Assembly (NCBI GenBank): GCA_017405875.1
Contig: JAFQZM010000018.1
Span: forward strand, 1-64,000
DNA: 64,000 nt
Source of the DNA: a bacterium
Lineage (GTDB): Bacteria; UBP6; UBA1177
Direction: 5' to 3'
Each line of letters begins with the position of its first letter. Within the stretch, counting starts at the first letter, position 1. The translations under genes were made by a program, and so were the position numbers. Below are positions 51,817 to 60,106 of the stretch, piece after piece. The notes under the pieces were generated by a model that worked only from the letters and a program-made list of their open reading frames with translations, searched no databases and was not told the DNA's origin.

Positions 51817-53496
51817 TTACTCTCCTTTTTTTTCAGGAATAGCAGCTTTAATCTCTTTCAGGAAACTTGAATTCGGATAAGCTTCGACAAGCTCTTCGAG
51901 AAGCTGGGTAGCGCTGACGAAATCTTCGATGGTGATGTAGAATTCAAGCTCATCAAGCCTTTCCTGCGGCGGCTCGGCAGATTCGTCGAAAACAGCCTCT
52001 TTTTCGGATTCCTGCGGTTTTTCTTCAGCAACTTCTTCGCTGATTTTTTCTTCAGGAACAACAGGTTTTTCCTCTTCAGCTTCCGCGGAAGCAGCAGACT
52101 CTTCTTCATCAGCCTGTTCGAGATTCGGAATACCGCTGAAAACCTCGCCTTCGACACCAGATTCAGGATTGGTGAAGTCATTTTCCTGTTCAGAAAGCTG
52201 CTGCTTGCGTGATGTTATCCTGACATCTTCGCTTCCGAGCATATCTTCGGCATCCGACATCAAATCGCGTGCTTCGCCGATTTTTCCTTCCGAAACCTTA
52301 AGATCAATGAGGGCGAGGATAAGCTCGCCTGCATCTTCGACTTTTCCCTGCTCGATATTAGCCTCGATGAGAACATCGTATGCATCGTCGGAAGTTTCCC
52401 AGCCTTCAGTCGATTTTATCTTCTCGACCGCCTTGTCGAACAGCTTGTACGAAAGGAACGAGCGGGCTTCTTTAACAGCCGAACGAACCGAAACTTTGTG
52501 CGGTTTCTCTGCATTTCCGCCGTTAGGATCAATGTCAATAACAAAATCGTCTTTACCGTCTTCACGGCGCAGATCACCTGTTGAATCCTGGATTTTGTCT
52601 GAAATTATGTCACGCAGTTTTGCGTTTTCGTTGAGGATGAAAAGAGCTTCCCTGTCGTTCGGATCAAGCTCGAGAATCCTGCGGTACATCTCGTCGCGGT
52701 CGGAGTAATTTTTGTGCTTTGCGTAGACAACCGCAATCTGTTTGTAAATAGCGATCAGCTTTTGAGTTTCGCCCAGTTTGTCGAAAACGAAAGCGAGTTT
52801 TTCAAGGAATTCGATCGTGTCGGGATTGTCAACCACAAGTTTCTGAAGAACGATCAGCGCATTGGAGTAACTTCCCTTCTTGAGATAGAAGTTTACGAGC
52901 GTCTTTCCGATCTCGGCATCGTTCCCCGTTGCGGTGTAGAGAAGTTTCAACACAGAAACATACTCATTGACCTTGTCTGAATTTTTCAGCGATTCGGCAA
53001 GCGGAACAAGCAGCTTTTCTGCATCGTGGTTCATCCCTTCAGCAATAAGCATGTTCGCAAGTTTCATGGAAAGATTGACGTTGCCCGGATAAAGCTCGAG
53101 CATTTTGCGGAGAATGTTTATAGCCGCCATCTTGTTGCCGGCTTTCACATAATAATTGACCGCCGTATTGTAACGCATCGCGGCATCTTTGACCAGCCCG
53201 CTCTGTTTGTCGTAATCGGCAAGCAGTACGTTGATCTTTCCGTGTTCCGGACTCAGAAGAAGTGCCTGTTTCAAAACGGCCTTGGCCTTGTTGAGGAAGC
53301 CTTTCTTTTCAAAAATTACCGCAACTTTTTCGTAAGTTTCTATAGCTTTCGTCTCTCTTCCGGCTCTTGCATAAAGCTCGGCCAAACGGACATAGGCTCT
53401 GTCGTCTTCGGGGTTTTTCCTGATAAGTTCCTCGAATTGCTCTATTTCCGAAACAGCCTTTTTGCCTTTGAGAAAGAATTTGCTGTTATTAGCCAA
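51817..53496 (-). CDS. Tetratricopeptide-repeat protein with acidic tail
   Basis: 559 residues starting at TTG 53496 with AGGTG upstream. TPR units run over about 15-290 (EQFEELIRKNPEDDRAYVRLAELYARAGRETKAIETYEKV opens a clear 34-residue motif). A helical part (about 330-430) follows, then a long Glu/Ala/Pro-rich acidic stretch (about 460-520) and a last helix pair. It has no signal peptide. A cytoplasmic scaffold is likely. It follows efp by 20 bp. Confidence 0.85.
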   Translation of the reverse strand: MANNSKFFLKGKKAVSEIEQFEELIRKNPEDDRAYVRLAELYARAGRETKAIETYEKVAVIFEKKGFLNKAKAVLKQALLLSPEHGKINVLLADYDKQSGLVKDAAMRYNTAVNYYVKAGNKMAAINILRKMLELYPGNVNLSMKLANMLIAEGMNHDAEKLLVPLAESLKNSDKVNEYVSVLKLLYTATGNDAEIGKTLVNFYLKKGSYSNALIVLQKLVVDNPDTIEFLEKLAFVFDKLGETQKLIAIYKQIAVVYAKHKNYSDRDEMYRRILELDPNDREALFILNENAKLRDIISDKIQDSTGDLRREDGKDDFVIDIDPNGGNAEKPHKVSVRSAVKEARSFLSYKLFDKAVEKIKSTEGWETSDDAYDVLIEANIEQGKVEDAGELILALIDLKVSEGKIGEARDLMSDAEDMLGSEDVRITSRKQQLSEQENDFTNPESGVEGEVFSGIPNLEQADEEESAASAEAEEEKPVVPEEKISEEVAEEKPQESEKEAVFDESAEPPQERLDELEFYITIEDFVSATQLLEELVEAYPNSSFLKEIKAAIPEKKGE

Positions 53497-53516
53497 TGTT
53501 GCACCTATTTTCTAAA

Positions 53517-54080
53517 TTATTTTTTCACCCTTTCGATGTATGTGAACTCTTCAGTGCTGATTTTGATAACGTCACCGTTGGAAATGAAAAGCGGAACCAT
53601 GACCTGACCACCGGTCGACACTTTCGCCGGTTTGTATGAAGTCGTTACGGTATCGCCTTTGAAACCGGGCTCGGTGTCGGTAACTTCGAGTTCGATGAAC
53701 TGCGGAAGCTGGACGGAAATCGGAGAACCGTTGTAGAACTGAACGGTAACCTGAGTGTTTTCAGGCATATAAGGAATAACGTCTTCGATAACTTTTTCGT
53801 CGATCGGAAGCTGCTCGAAGGATTCGTTGTCCATGAAAATGTAGTGGTCGCCGTCCTGATAAAGGTATTCCATGTTCTTTTCTTCAAGGTCGGGGCTGTC
53901 AACGCGCTCGCCGGAAAGGAAAGTGTACTCAGCGATCGAACCGTTGAGAACGTTTCTGAGTTTGGTCTTGATGACCGCTCTTCTTTTCTGCTGAATGTGC
54001 TGCATTTCTACGATCTGATAAGGAATTCCTTCCATCTCGATCTTTAAGCCTCTCCTGAATTCTGAAGTTTGAATAGACAT
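53517..54080 (-). CDS. efp: Elongation factor P with unusual tip loop
   Basis: 187 residues with the EF-P three-domain layout: TSEFRRGLKIEMEGIPY, AVIKTKLRNVLNGSI, then an OB domain (GERVDSPDLEEKNMEYLYQDGDHYIFMDNE) and the C-terminal OB (PQFIELEVTDTEPGFKGDT). EF-P rescues ribosomes at polyproline. The loop that reaches the peptidyl-tRNA normally reads PGKGxA around the modified Lys or Arg; here it is QQKRRA with Lys32 in the expected position, so Pro-Gly are replaced. No EpmA or EarP gene is in the window. AGGAG precedes ATG 54080. Confidence 0.92.
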   Translation of the reverse strand: MSIQTSEFRRGLKIEMEGIPYQIVEMQHIQQKRRAVIKTKLRNVLNGSIAEYTFLSGERVDSPDLEEKNMEYLYQDGDHYIFMDNESFEQLPIDEKVIEDVIPYMPENTQVTVQFYNGSPISVQLPQFIELEVTDTEPGFKGDTVTTSYKPAKVSTGGQVMVPLFISNGDVIKISTEEFTYIERVKK

Positions 54081-54135
54081 AAGTTTCTCCTATAAAAATA
54101 AAAAATGATGAACACCGTCCACAAAAAGCCGCGGA

Positions 54136-54164
54136 ATCCTACTCAGAGAGCATTTTATTGTCAA
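54136..54164 (-). promoter_or_regulatory. Promoter of efp and the downstream gene run
   Basis: On the minus strand, TTGACA (54164-54159), 17 bp, TAGGAT (54141-54136), then TCCGCGG. It lies 56 bp before the efp start. Confidence 0.7.
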
Positions 54165-54294
54165 GTTTTACCGCATTTTACAAAATCTCTGCCGCCCGGG
54201 TTTCGATTTTTAAAGCCGCACCTTAAAAAATTATTGATGTTATCGCGTTTTTTATTACCATGTCGGAGTTGTCGTTATTTTTAAAGAGGTAAAA

Positions 54295-56193
54295 ATGACA
54301 GTTATCGGAATCGATCTCGGCACGACCAATTCATGCGTCGCGGTAATCAAAAACGGAAAACCGGAAGTCGTAAAAGACGACGGAGGCAAGGCGACGATCC
54401 CTTCGATCGTCAGTTTCGTAAAGAACGATCTTACAGGCGAAATCGGCAAAATAGTCGGTGCTCAGGCGCATCAGCAGATGCTTACGAACGCAGAAAATAC
54501 TGTTTACTGCATAAAAAGGCTCATCGGGCACGACTTCAAAAGCGCATCGATCAGTCACATTCTGCCGACACTTCCCTACAAAGTCATTCCGGGACAACAG
54601 GGAAACGGTCTCGAAATATACATTCCGGCTCTCGGCAAGAATTTTACGACCGAAGAGATTTCATCCTACATTCTGACCGAGCTTAGAAGCACCGCTGAAA
54701 AATATGTCGGAGAAACTATCACGAAAGCGGTCATCACTGTTCCGGCATACTTCAACAACAAGCAGCGTCAGGCGACAAAAGATGCGGCTGCAATCGCGGG
54801 AATCGACGTTATGAGAATAATCAACGAACCGACTGCGGCAGCTCTGGCTTACGGTTTTTCAAAGTCTTTCTCGGAAGAAAAACTTCTCGCCGTTTTCGAT
54901 TTCGGCGGCGGAACCTTCGATATCACGCTTATGGAAGTTTCAAAAGACACGTTCAACGTCGTCGCAACTGCCGGCAACACTTTCTTAGGCGGCGAAGACA
55001 TCACGAACGCGCTTCTGGATTACCTGCTTGACGATCTGGCTACAAGATACAACCTGCCCGACATCGATGATCAGCTCGTTATCCAGAGACTTCGCGACTA
55101 CGCTGAAACCGCAAAGAAAAACCTCACTATCCAGACGAGTGTATCGATCGAAATCCCGTATCTCAAAGAGGTAAACGGCAACTTCATCCACTACAAAACA
55201 GAAGTAACGCGGGAAAAACTCGAAGAACTTGCTCTTCCCTTCATTCAGAAGGCGATCAACACCTTCGACAAAACTTTGCAGGAAGTCCAGCTCACTCCGG
55301 GTGATCTTGCCGGAATAATCCTTATCGGCGGTCAGACGAGAATGCCTCTCCTGCAGAAAGAACTGGCCGATTTCTGTCCGTCTGTCCAGATACTCAAAAA
55401 CATAAATCCTGATGAAACCGTCGCTATCGGCGCAGCACTTCAGGCAAAACTGCTCGAAGAGGAATCAAACGGAGAAGACAACGGAACGCTTCTTCTCGAC
55501 GTAACTCCGCACAACCTCGGAATCGCTGTCGGAAAGGATATGTTCTACACTCTGATCCAGAAAAATTCGACAGTTCCGACATCCGTTGACGATATTTTCG
55601 TAACGTCTCACGACAATCAGGAAAAGGCGAAGATCCTGCTTCTTCAGGGTGATTCGCTCGTAGCTTCCGAAAACGAGATTCTGGGTGAATTCGAGCTTGA
55701 CGGTCTGCGTCCGGCAAAACGCGGCGAAGTCAAAATCAGAGTCACCTACGAAATCGACATCAACGGAATCGTTACGGTTCAGGCAATGGATATGGATACC
55801 GGCATTTCGCAGCGCATAACCGTTGCATCTACCGGCAACATGACGAAAGAAGAACTTGCCAAGAAAATCGAAGAAAACTCAGATTATTACCTTGATCTTG
55901 CCGAAAAAACGATGGTCGAAGAGATCGTCCAGAGCATCGAAAACTATCTCTTCGAGCTTGAAACGATGAAGCCGAAACTTTACCAGATTTTTGCAAACTC
56001 AAAGATCGGCAACGACAAAATGGAAAAAATGGAAGCCCTCATTTCGGGAACGAAAGCCTACATCAAAGGTGAAAAACTTGACCTCGAAAAACTTCAGGAC
56101 ATCGAAACCAAACTAGACATCCTCAAAAATACCTATAAAAATCTTATTGACCATTCGGATGAAACGGTCGCTCCTGACGGCGGAATTTTCTAA
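54295..56193 (+). CDS. dnaK: Hsp70 (DnaK-type) chaperone, stand-alone
   Basis: 632 residues. The ATPase domain (about 1-380) opens [15 protein letters not shown] and has [23 protein letters not shown] and [10 protein letters not shown]; the substrate domain (about 385-540) has [13 protein letters not shown]. The C-terminal lid is short and closes without the usual acidic DnaK tail. Compared with DnaK, many usually strict positions of the substrate domain differ. Neither grpE nor dnaJ is next to it, so this may be a second Hsp70 rather than the main DnaK. AGAGG precedes ATG 54295. Confidence 0.85.
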   Translation: MTVIGIDLGTTNSCVAVIKNGKPEVVKDDGGKATIPSIVSFVKNDLTGEIGKIVGAQAHQQMLTNAENTVYCIKRLIGHDFKSASISHILPTLPYKVIPGQQGNGLEIYIPALGKNFTTEEISSYILTELRSTAEKYVGETITKAVITVPAYFNNKQRQATKDAAAIAGIDVMRIINEPTAAALAYGFSKSFSEEKLLAVFDFGGGTFDITLMEVSKDTFNVVATAGNTFLGGEDITNALLDYLLDDLATRYNLPDIDDQLVIQRLRDYAETAKKNLTIQTSVSIEIPYLKEVNGNFIHYKTEVTREKLEELALPFIQKAINTFDKTLQEVQLTPGDLAGIILIGGQTRMPLLQKELADFCPSVQILKNINPDETVAIGAALQAKLLEEESNGEDNGTLLLDVTPHNLGIAVGKDMFYTLIQKNSTVPTSVDDIFVTSHDNQEKAKILLLQGDSLVASENEILGEFELDGLRPAKRGEVKIRVTYEIDINGIVTVQAMDMDTGISQRITVASTGNMTKEELAKKIEENSDYYLDLAEKTMVEEIVQSIENYLFELETMKPKLYQIFANSKIGNDKMEKMEALISGTKAYIKGEKLDLEKLQDIETKLDILKNTYKNLIDHSDETVAPDGGIF

Positions 56194-56204
56194 AGGCATT
56201 TATA

Positions 56205-56238
56205 TTCTGGGAACGCGGGCGGCTCGCCCGCAACTTTT
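56205..56238 (+). repeat. Half copy of a palindromic repeat, also the dnaK terminator hairpin
   Basis: 56205-56233 equals 57751-57779 at 27 of 29 positions. It forms GCGGGCG-GCT-CGCCCGC followed by AACTTTTT, 12 bp after the Hsp70 stop, so it may terminate that gene. It lacks the second arm of the right copy. Confidence 0.75.
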
Positions 56239-56318
56239 TGCGATTTTACGCAATTTCGGCGAAAAAAATTTTGCGATTTTACGCATTTTTGATGAAAAAA
56301 ATTTTGCGATTTTACGCA
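56236..56318 (+). repeat. Three 33-bp tandem repeats upstream of the DUF4143 ATPase
   Basis: TTTTGCGATTTTACGCA begins at 56236, 56269 and 56302, exactly 33 bp apart, with A-rich spacers. Each contains the inverted repeat TTGCG-ATTTTA-CGCAA or a near form. The third copy supplies the -35 of the next promoter. Confidence 0.85.
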
Positions 56319-56331
56319 AACAGAATATAAT
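56304..56331 (+). promoter_or_regulatory. Promoter of the DUF4143 ATPase gene
   Basis: TTGCGA (56304-56309) and consensus TATAAT (56326-56331) at 16 bp. The -35 lies inside the third 33-bp repeat, so a protein bound to the repeats would control it. Confidence 0.6.
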
Positions 56332-56369
56332 GCACTGTTTTTGTTGATGATTTACAAGCGGGATTTTTG

Positions 56370-57695
56370 ATGATTTTCAAAAGAAAACTTTATCAGAAAA
56401 TGCTTCAATGGAAAAACGAGCGGAAAGGAAGTTCGGCTCTGCTGCTGAAAGGGGCGCGGCGCGTCGGAAAATCGACATTGGTGGAGGAGTTCGCCAAAAA
56501 CGAGTACAAAACTTATATCCTGATTGATTTCACCAATGTTTCAAAGAAAATAAACGCGCTTTTTGAGGACATCAGTGACTTGAATTTCTTTTTCATGCAC
56601 CTGCAGATCGAAACCGGTGTCACCCTTTACGAGCGCGAATCGGCGATCATTTTCGACGAAGTGCAGCTTCAGCCGCTTGCGCGTCAGGCGATCAAATATT
56701 TAGTGAAAGACGGCCGTTACGACTACATCGAAACAGGTTCACTTTTATCCATCAGAAAAAATGTGCAGAACATCGTGATCCCGTCGGAAGAGACCCGTTT
56801 AACGCTCTATCCTATGGATTTTGAGGAATTTTACCGGGCTTTGGGCAATGACACGACTTTCGGCATTCTGCGCCAGTTCTGGGAAAGGAAGCATCCGCTT
56901 GAAACTTCTCACCGGAAACTTATGCGCGATCTTCGGCTTTATATGCTTGTGGGCGGCATGCCGCAGGCGGTCGACACATACCTTAAAACAAACAATTTGC
57001 AGGCAGTCGATGAAAAAAAACGTGAAATAATCGAACTTTACGAAGATGATTTCAACAAGATCGACAAAACGGGCAGAGCGGCTCAATTATTTGATGCAAT
57101 ACCGCCGCAACTGACAGGCAATGCCGGACGCTATCAAATCTCGAGCGTGCTGGAAAATCAGGATGCACAGCGCGTTGCAGAAATCGTTGCGGATATGGCG
57201 GACAGCATGGCGGTAACGCTGGCGTATCATGTGAACGATCCTGTCGTCGGAATGCCGATGACGAAAAATATTTACCGCTACAAAATGTTCGTTGCCGACA
57301 CAGGACTTTTCGTCACACTCGCATTCCGCGAGAAATCTTTCACTGAAAACGTGATTTACAGCAAACTTCTGAGCGACAAACTTGAAGCAAATTTGGGCTA
57401 CATTTACGAAAATCTGGTGGCGCAGATGCTGCGAAGTGCCGGAAACGAACTTTTTTACTACACTTTTCCGACAGAAAACAACCACAATTACGAAATCGAT
57501 TTTCTATTGTCGCGCGGCAACAAACTCTGCCCGATCGAAGTCAAGTCGTCAGGCTACAAAACCCACAAATCGCTGGATGCTTTCTGCGAAAAATTTTCAT
57601 CGAGGGTCGGAGAAAGATATCTGATCTACACCAAAGATTTCGTCAAAAACGGTGAGACGACCTGCCTTCCGGCATACATGACGATGTTTCTGTGA
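56370..57695 (+). CDS. AAA ATPase with DUF4143 C-terminal domain
   Basis: 441 residues. Walker A GARRVGKST (28-36), Walker B IIFDEVQ near 92, then YDYIETGSLLSI and LTLYPMDFEEFYRALG, the standard string of the DUF4143 ATPase group. The C-terminal part (about 330-430) has NYEIDFLLSRGNKLCPIEVKSSG, a PD-(D/E)XK-like arrangement of D...ExK. These ATPases are common, often on islands, with unknown function; a defence or toxin role has been suspected for the group. ATG 56370 follows GCGGGA. The gene lies between two copies of a palindromic repeat. Confidence 0.88.
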   Translation: MIFKRKLYQKMLQWKNERKGSSALLLKGARRVGKSTLVEEFAKNEYKTYILIDFTNVSKKINALFEDISDLNFFFMHLQIETGVTLYERESAIIFDEVQLQPLARQAIKYLVKDGRYDYIETGSLLSIRKNVQNIVIPSEETRLTLYPMDFEEFYRALGNDTTFGILRQFWERKHPLETSHRKLMRDLRLYMLVGGMPQAVDTYLKTNNLQAVDEKKREIIELYEDDFNKIDKTGRAAQLFDAIPPQLTGNAGRYQISSVLENQDAQRVAEIVADMADSMAVTLAYHVNDPVVGMPMTKNIYRYKMFVADTGLFVTLAFREKSFTENVIYSKLLSDKLEANLGYIYENLVAQMLRSAGNELFYYTFPTENNHNYEIDFLLSRGNKLCPIEVKSSGYKTHKSLDAFCEKFSSRVGERYLIYTKDFVKNGETTCLPAYMTMFL

Positions 57696-57750
57696 GATCA
57701 AAAGCCGATTTGTAAAGCTGAAATTTATCGTTGTTTGACAAATTACCCTC

Positions 57751-57806
57751 TTCTGGGAGCGCGGGCGACTCGCCCGCAAATTCAGCACGCGAGCCGCGTG
57801 CGCTCC
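57751..57806. repeat. Palindromic element able to form a three-way junction
   Basis: Outer stem GGAGC (57756-57760)/GCTCC (57802-57806); arm 1 GCGGGCG-ACT-CGCCCGC (57761-57777); arm 2 GCACGCG-AGC-CGCGTGC (57785-57801). All stems are perfect. Its left half is repeated at 56205. This resembles REP/MITE-like elements. A role as a two-way terminator between convergent genes is also possible. Confidence 0.85.
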
Positions 57807-57821
57807 GACAAACCTCGACTC

Positions 57822-58763
57822 TTAATCCTTTCTTACACAGCGGACATAGACTTCCGTCGTGTTCGACTTACTTTTGTCGTACACCTGAGCGGCATTGAAA
57901 TTTACAACCCATGCAGAATGGTAATACTCGGTTGGAACAGAGGAAGACCAGAGCAAGCCGGAGTCGCCTAATTTGCTGTATCTTCCGTCGTAATAATAAG
58001 AAGAGTAGTTGCACTCTCCTCCACCTCCAAGCGTACAATCATGGCAGCAGCTTGAACATGTCCAGCAGTCATCAAAAGACAAACAGTTGTCCGTATCGGA
58101 AACCTTGCATTGGGAATCCCTTCTCCACTTGAGGAGCATCTTTAATTCATCGATTGTAGGCAGATGCCAGTCTGAATACCCGCATTTGTTCGAATTGTTC
58201 AAATCTTTTTCGCAGTAATTCAGTGCACTCAGCCAATCCATTGTATCAGTTGTTTTTGGTGACCACCACACTTTGCCGTCAATTGTCGTGCATGGTTCGT
58301 CCTGTTCGCCGCTGTCGGCATCTGCATCGTCGTCCGGCTGCGGATCAGACGTGTCAGCATCATCAGTTGGATCTGAAGTGTCGGAATCGCCTTCAGGTTC
58401 TTCGCTGTCAGGCTGTTCCGGCGTTGTATCGACGTCATCGTCAGTTTCTGCCGCATCGTTATCCGAATCGCTGCCGGCAGGATCTTTGATGCAGATATTG
58501 TTTTCCTCATCGCAAACCAGACCGGCGTTGCAGGTTGCATTCGGGTAACATTCTCCGTAAAGTTCGCCCTGTTTTCTGCCCTGATCTTCATTGTCGGGCT
58601 CTTCCGGTGTCGTGTCATCAGGCTTGCTGTCAGCCGTGCCCGAATCTTCGTCAGCCGCAGTTTCACCTGTGTCGGTGTTGTCTCCGGTTTTTGAACTTTC
58701 TCCGCAGCTAATCACAAAAATCAAAGCTGTAAAAACAGCAAAAAACACAAAAAATTTTTTCAT
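57822..58763 (-). CDS. Lipoprotein with DUF1566 domain
   Basis: 313 residues: lipobox ALIFVISC (Cys20), then a long acidic stalk (about 25-165) of D/E/S/T/P with a small Cys unit (GECYPNATCNAGLVCDEENNIC) in it. The C-terminal 140 residues form a DUF1566 domain: KVWWSPKTTDTMDWLSALNYC, GYSDWHLPTIDELKMLL, GLLWSSSVPTEYYHSAWVVNF and VYVRCVR. The domain belongs to the FGE/C-lectin-like surface proteins. GAGGG precedes ATG 58763. Its stalk resembles that of the lipoproteins at 11076 and 44287. It is followed downstream by the palindromic element at 57751. Confidence 0.88.
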   Translation of the reverse strand: MKKFFVFFAVFTALIFVISCGESSKTGDNTDTGETAADEDSGTADSKPDDTTPEEPDNEDQGRKQGELYGECYPNATCNAGLVCDEENNICIKDPAGSDSDNDAAETDDDVDTTPEQPDSEEPEGDSDTSDPTDDADTSDPQPDDDADADSGEQDEPCTTIDGKVWWSPKTTDTMDWLSALNYCEKDLNNSNKCGYSDWHLPTIDELKMLLKWRRDSQCKVSDTDNCLSFDDCWTCSSCCHDCTLGGGGECNYSSYYYDGRYSKLGDSGLLWSSSVPTEYYHSAWVVNFNAAQVYDKSKSNTTEVYVRCVRKD

Positions 58764-58770
58764 TTTTCCC

Positions 58771-59952
58771 TCATATTTCTATAATTTTAAGATTTTTCAG
58801 AGATTCTTCCAAAAGATCAAAAATCTCAGGTTCGAGTTTCTTTTCCTCGGCAAGAACTCTGTCTAATTTTCCCTTTATTATCGGTGACTTGGGGAGAAAT
58901 GCAGTGCAGCTGTCCGGGCAGTTTCTGATTGAAATAGGGAACGCACCGATTTTTTCCGAAATTTTTATCGTATCGGTTTTGTCAAAAGTGATGAGCGGCC
59001 TGATGACGGGCAGAGTTTTGACGGCGTCGTTTATGCAGGTGAGGTTTTCGATCGTCTGGCTTGCGACCTGCGAAAGCGATTCTCCCGTAACTAAAGCCTG
59101 ATAACCGTTTTCAACCGCGATTCTTTCGGCGATTTTGAACATCATCCTTCTGAATAAAATAGTGCGGTAACCTTCAAAGCATCTCGCCCTGATGAGAAGC
59201 TGTATGTCGATGAGCGGCGCGATATAGAGTTTTGTAGAAACACCCTGATATTTTTTGAGATGACGCGCAAGATCTTCGAGTTTTTTCATGCTCTCTTCGC
59301 CGGTGTATGGCGGTGAATAAAAACTCAGGTAGTGAACTTTCCCGCCGCGGCACATTGTCATGAATGACGCGACAGGGCTGTCGATCCCGCCTGAAAGAAG
59401 AGAGAGATATTCGCCGCCGCTGCCGACAGGAAGCCCGCCGATACCAGAGATCCGCTCGCTGAAAAGGAAAATCCCGCTGCTGTCAATTTCGATTTCAAGG
59501 GCGAAGTTGTAATCTTTCATCGAAACGGTGAAAACTTTGTCCATTATAGAAAGGACTGCTCCGGCAAGTTTTTTCTGAATGTCGATCGAATTGCCGGGAT
59601 ATGCTTTGTTGGAGCGGGTGCAGATAACTTTGAGAACCTTTCTCCCCTGCTCTGCCGCGATTTTTGCCAGAACGACCGATTTTTCGACGATCTCTTCCCA
59701 GCCTGCATCAAGCGGAAGCCTGAAAGCAGGCGAAAAACTCGAAATTCCGGGAATTAGCGAAAGGCGGTTCATAATATCGTCAAGCGAATCTTCACTTTTA
59801 AGCTCGACTTCCATCCTTCCGCGGAATTTCCTTGCAGAAGCGACGCCTGAAACGCTCGATCTGATGTTGCTCAGCAGCAAGTCTTCGAACCAGCCGCGGT
59901 TGCGCTTCTTCAGAGCAATCTCGTCGTAGCGCACCAAAATGTTTTTGAACAT
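58771..59952 (-). CDS. thiI: tRNA 4-thiouridine synthetase ThiI
   Basis: 393 residues: N-terminal ferredoxin-like and THUMP domains (1-165; VRYDEIALKKRNRGWFED, RISGIGGLPVGSGG) and PP-loop ATPase with LSGGIDSPVASFMTM near 188. The GYQALVTGESLSQVASQT and PVIRPLITFDKTD motifs follow. There is no rhodanese domain, so a partner sulfurtransferase is needed; NCPDSCTAF near the end is the family Cys pair. It thiolates U8 of tRNA and feeds thiamine synthesis in some bacteria. Own promoter at 59987-60015. Confidence 0.94.
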   Translation of the reverse strand: MFKNILVRYDEIALKKRNRGWFEDLLLSNIRSSVSGVASARKFRGRMEVELKSEDSLDDIMNRLSLIPGISSFSPAFRLPLDAGWEEIVEKSVVLAKIAAEQGRKVLKVICTRSNKAYPGNSIDIQKKLAGAVLSIMDKVFTVSMKDYNFALEIEIDSSGIFLFSERISGIGGLPVGSGGEYLSLLSGGIDSPVASFMTMCRGGKVHYLSFYSPPYTGEESMKKLEDLARHLKKYQGVSTKLYIAPLIDIQLLIRARCFEGYRTILFRRMMFKIAERIAVENGYQALVTGESLSQVASQTIENLTCINDAVKTLPVIRPLITFDKTDTIKISEKIGAFPISIRNCPDSCTAFLPKSPIIKGKLDRVLAEEKKLEPEIFDLLEESLKNLKIIEI

Positions 59953-59986
59953 GGTTTTCTACCTTGAAATTAACAAAAAACGCCGG

Positions 59987-60015
59987 ATTTAACGAATATT
60001 TGATTTTTTTGTCAA
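59987..60015 (-). promoter_or_regulatory. Promoter of thiI
   Basis: On the minus strand, TTGACA (60015-60010), 17 bp, TTAAAT (59992-59987), then CCGGCG. It diverges from the promoter of the GT-C gene at 60044. Confidence 0.65.
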
Positions 60016-60043
60016 GAGAGCTGTCATAATCTCCCAAAATCTC

Positions 60044-60072
60044 TTGTTTTTTAAGATTTTCACCGCTATAAT
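60044..60072 (+). promoter_or_regulatory. Promoter of the GT-C glycosyltransferase
   Basis: TTGTTT (60044-60049), 17 bp, consensus TATAAT (60067-60072), then GCGCCG. The start codon is 34 bp further on. Confidence 0.7.
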
Positions 60073-60106
60073 GCGCCGTTTGAGCTTTTAAAAATCTGGT
60101 GTTGAC

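Noticed and set aside
57735-57740. TTGACA before the palindromic element
   Set aside because: No -10 at a fitting distance and no gene downstream on that strand.
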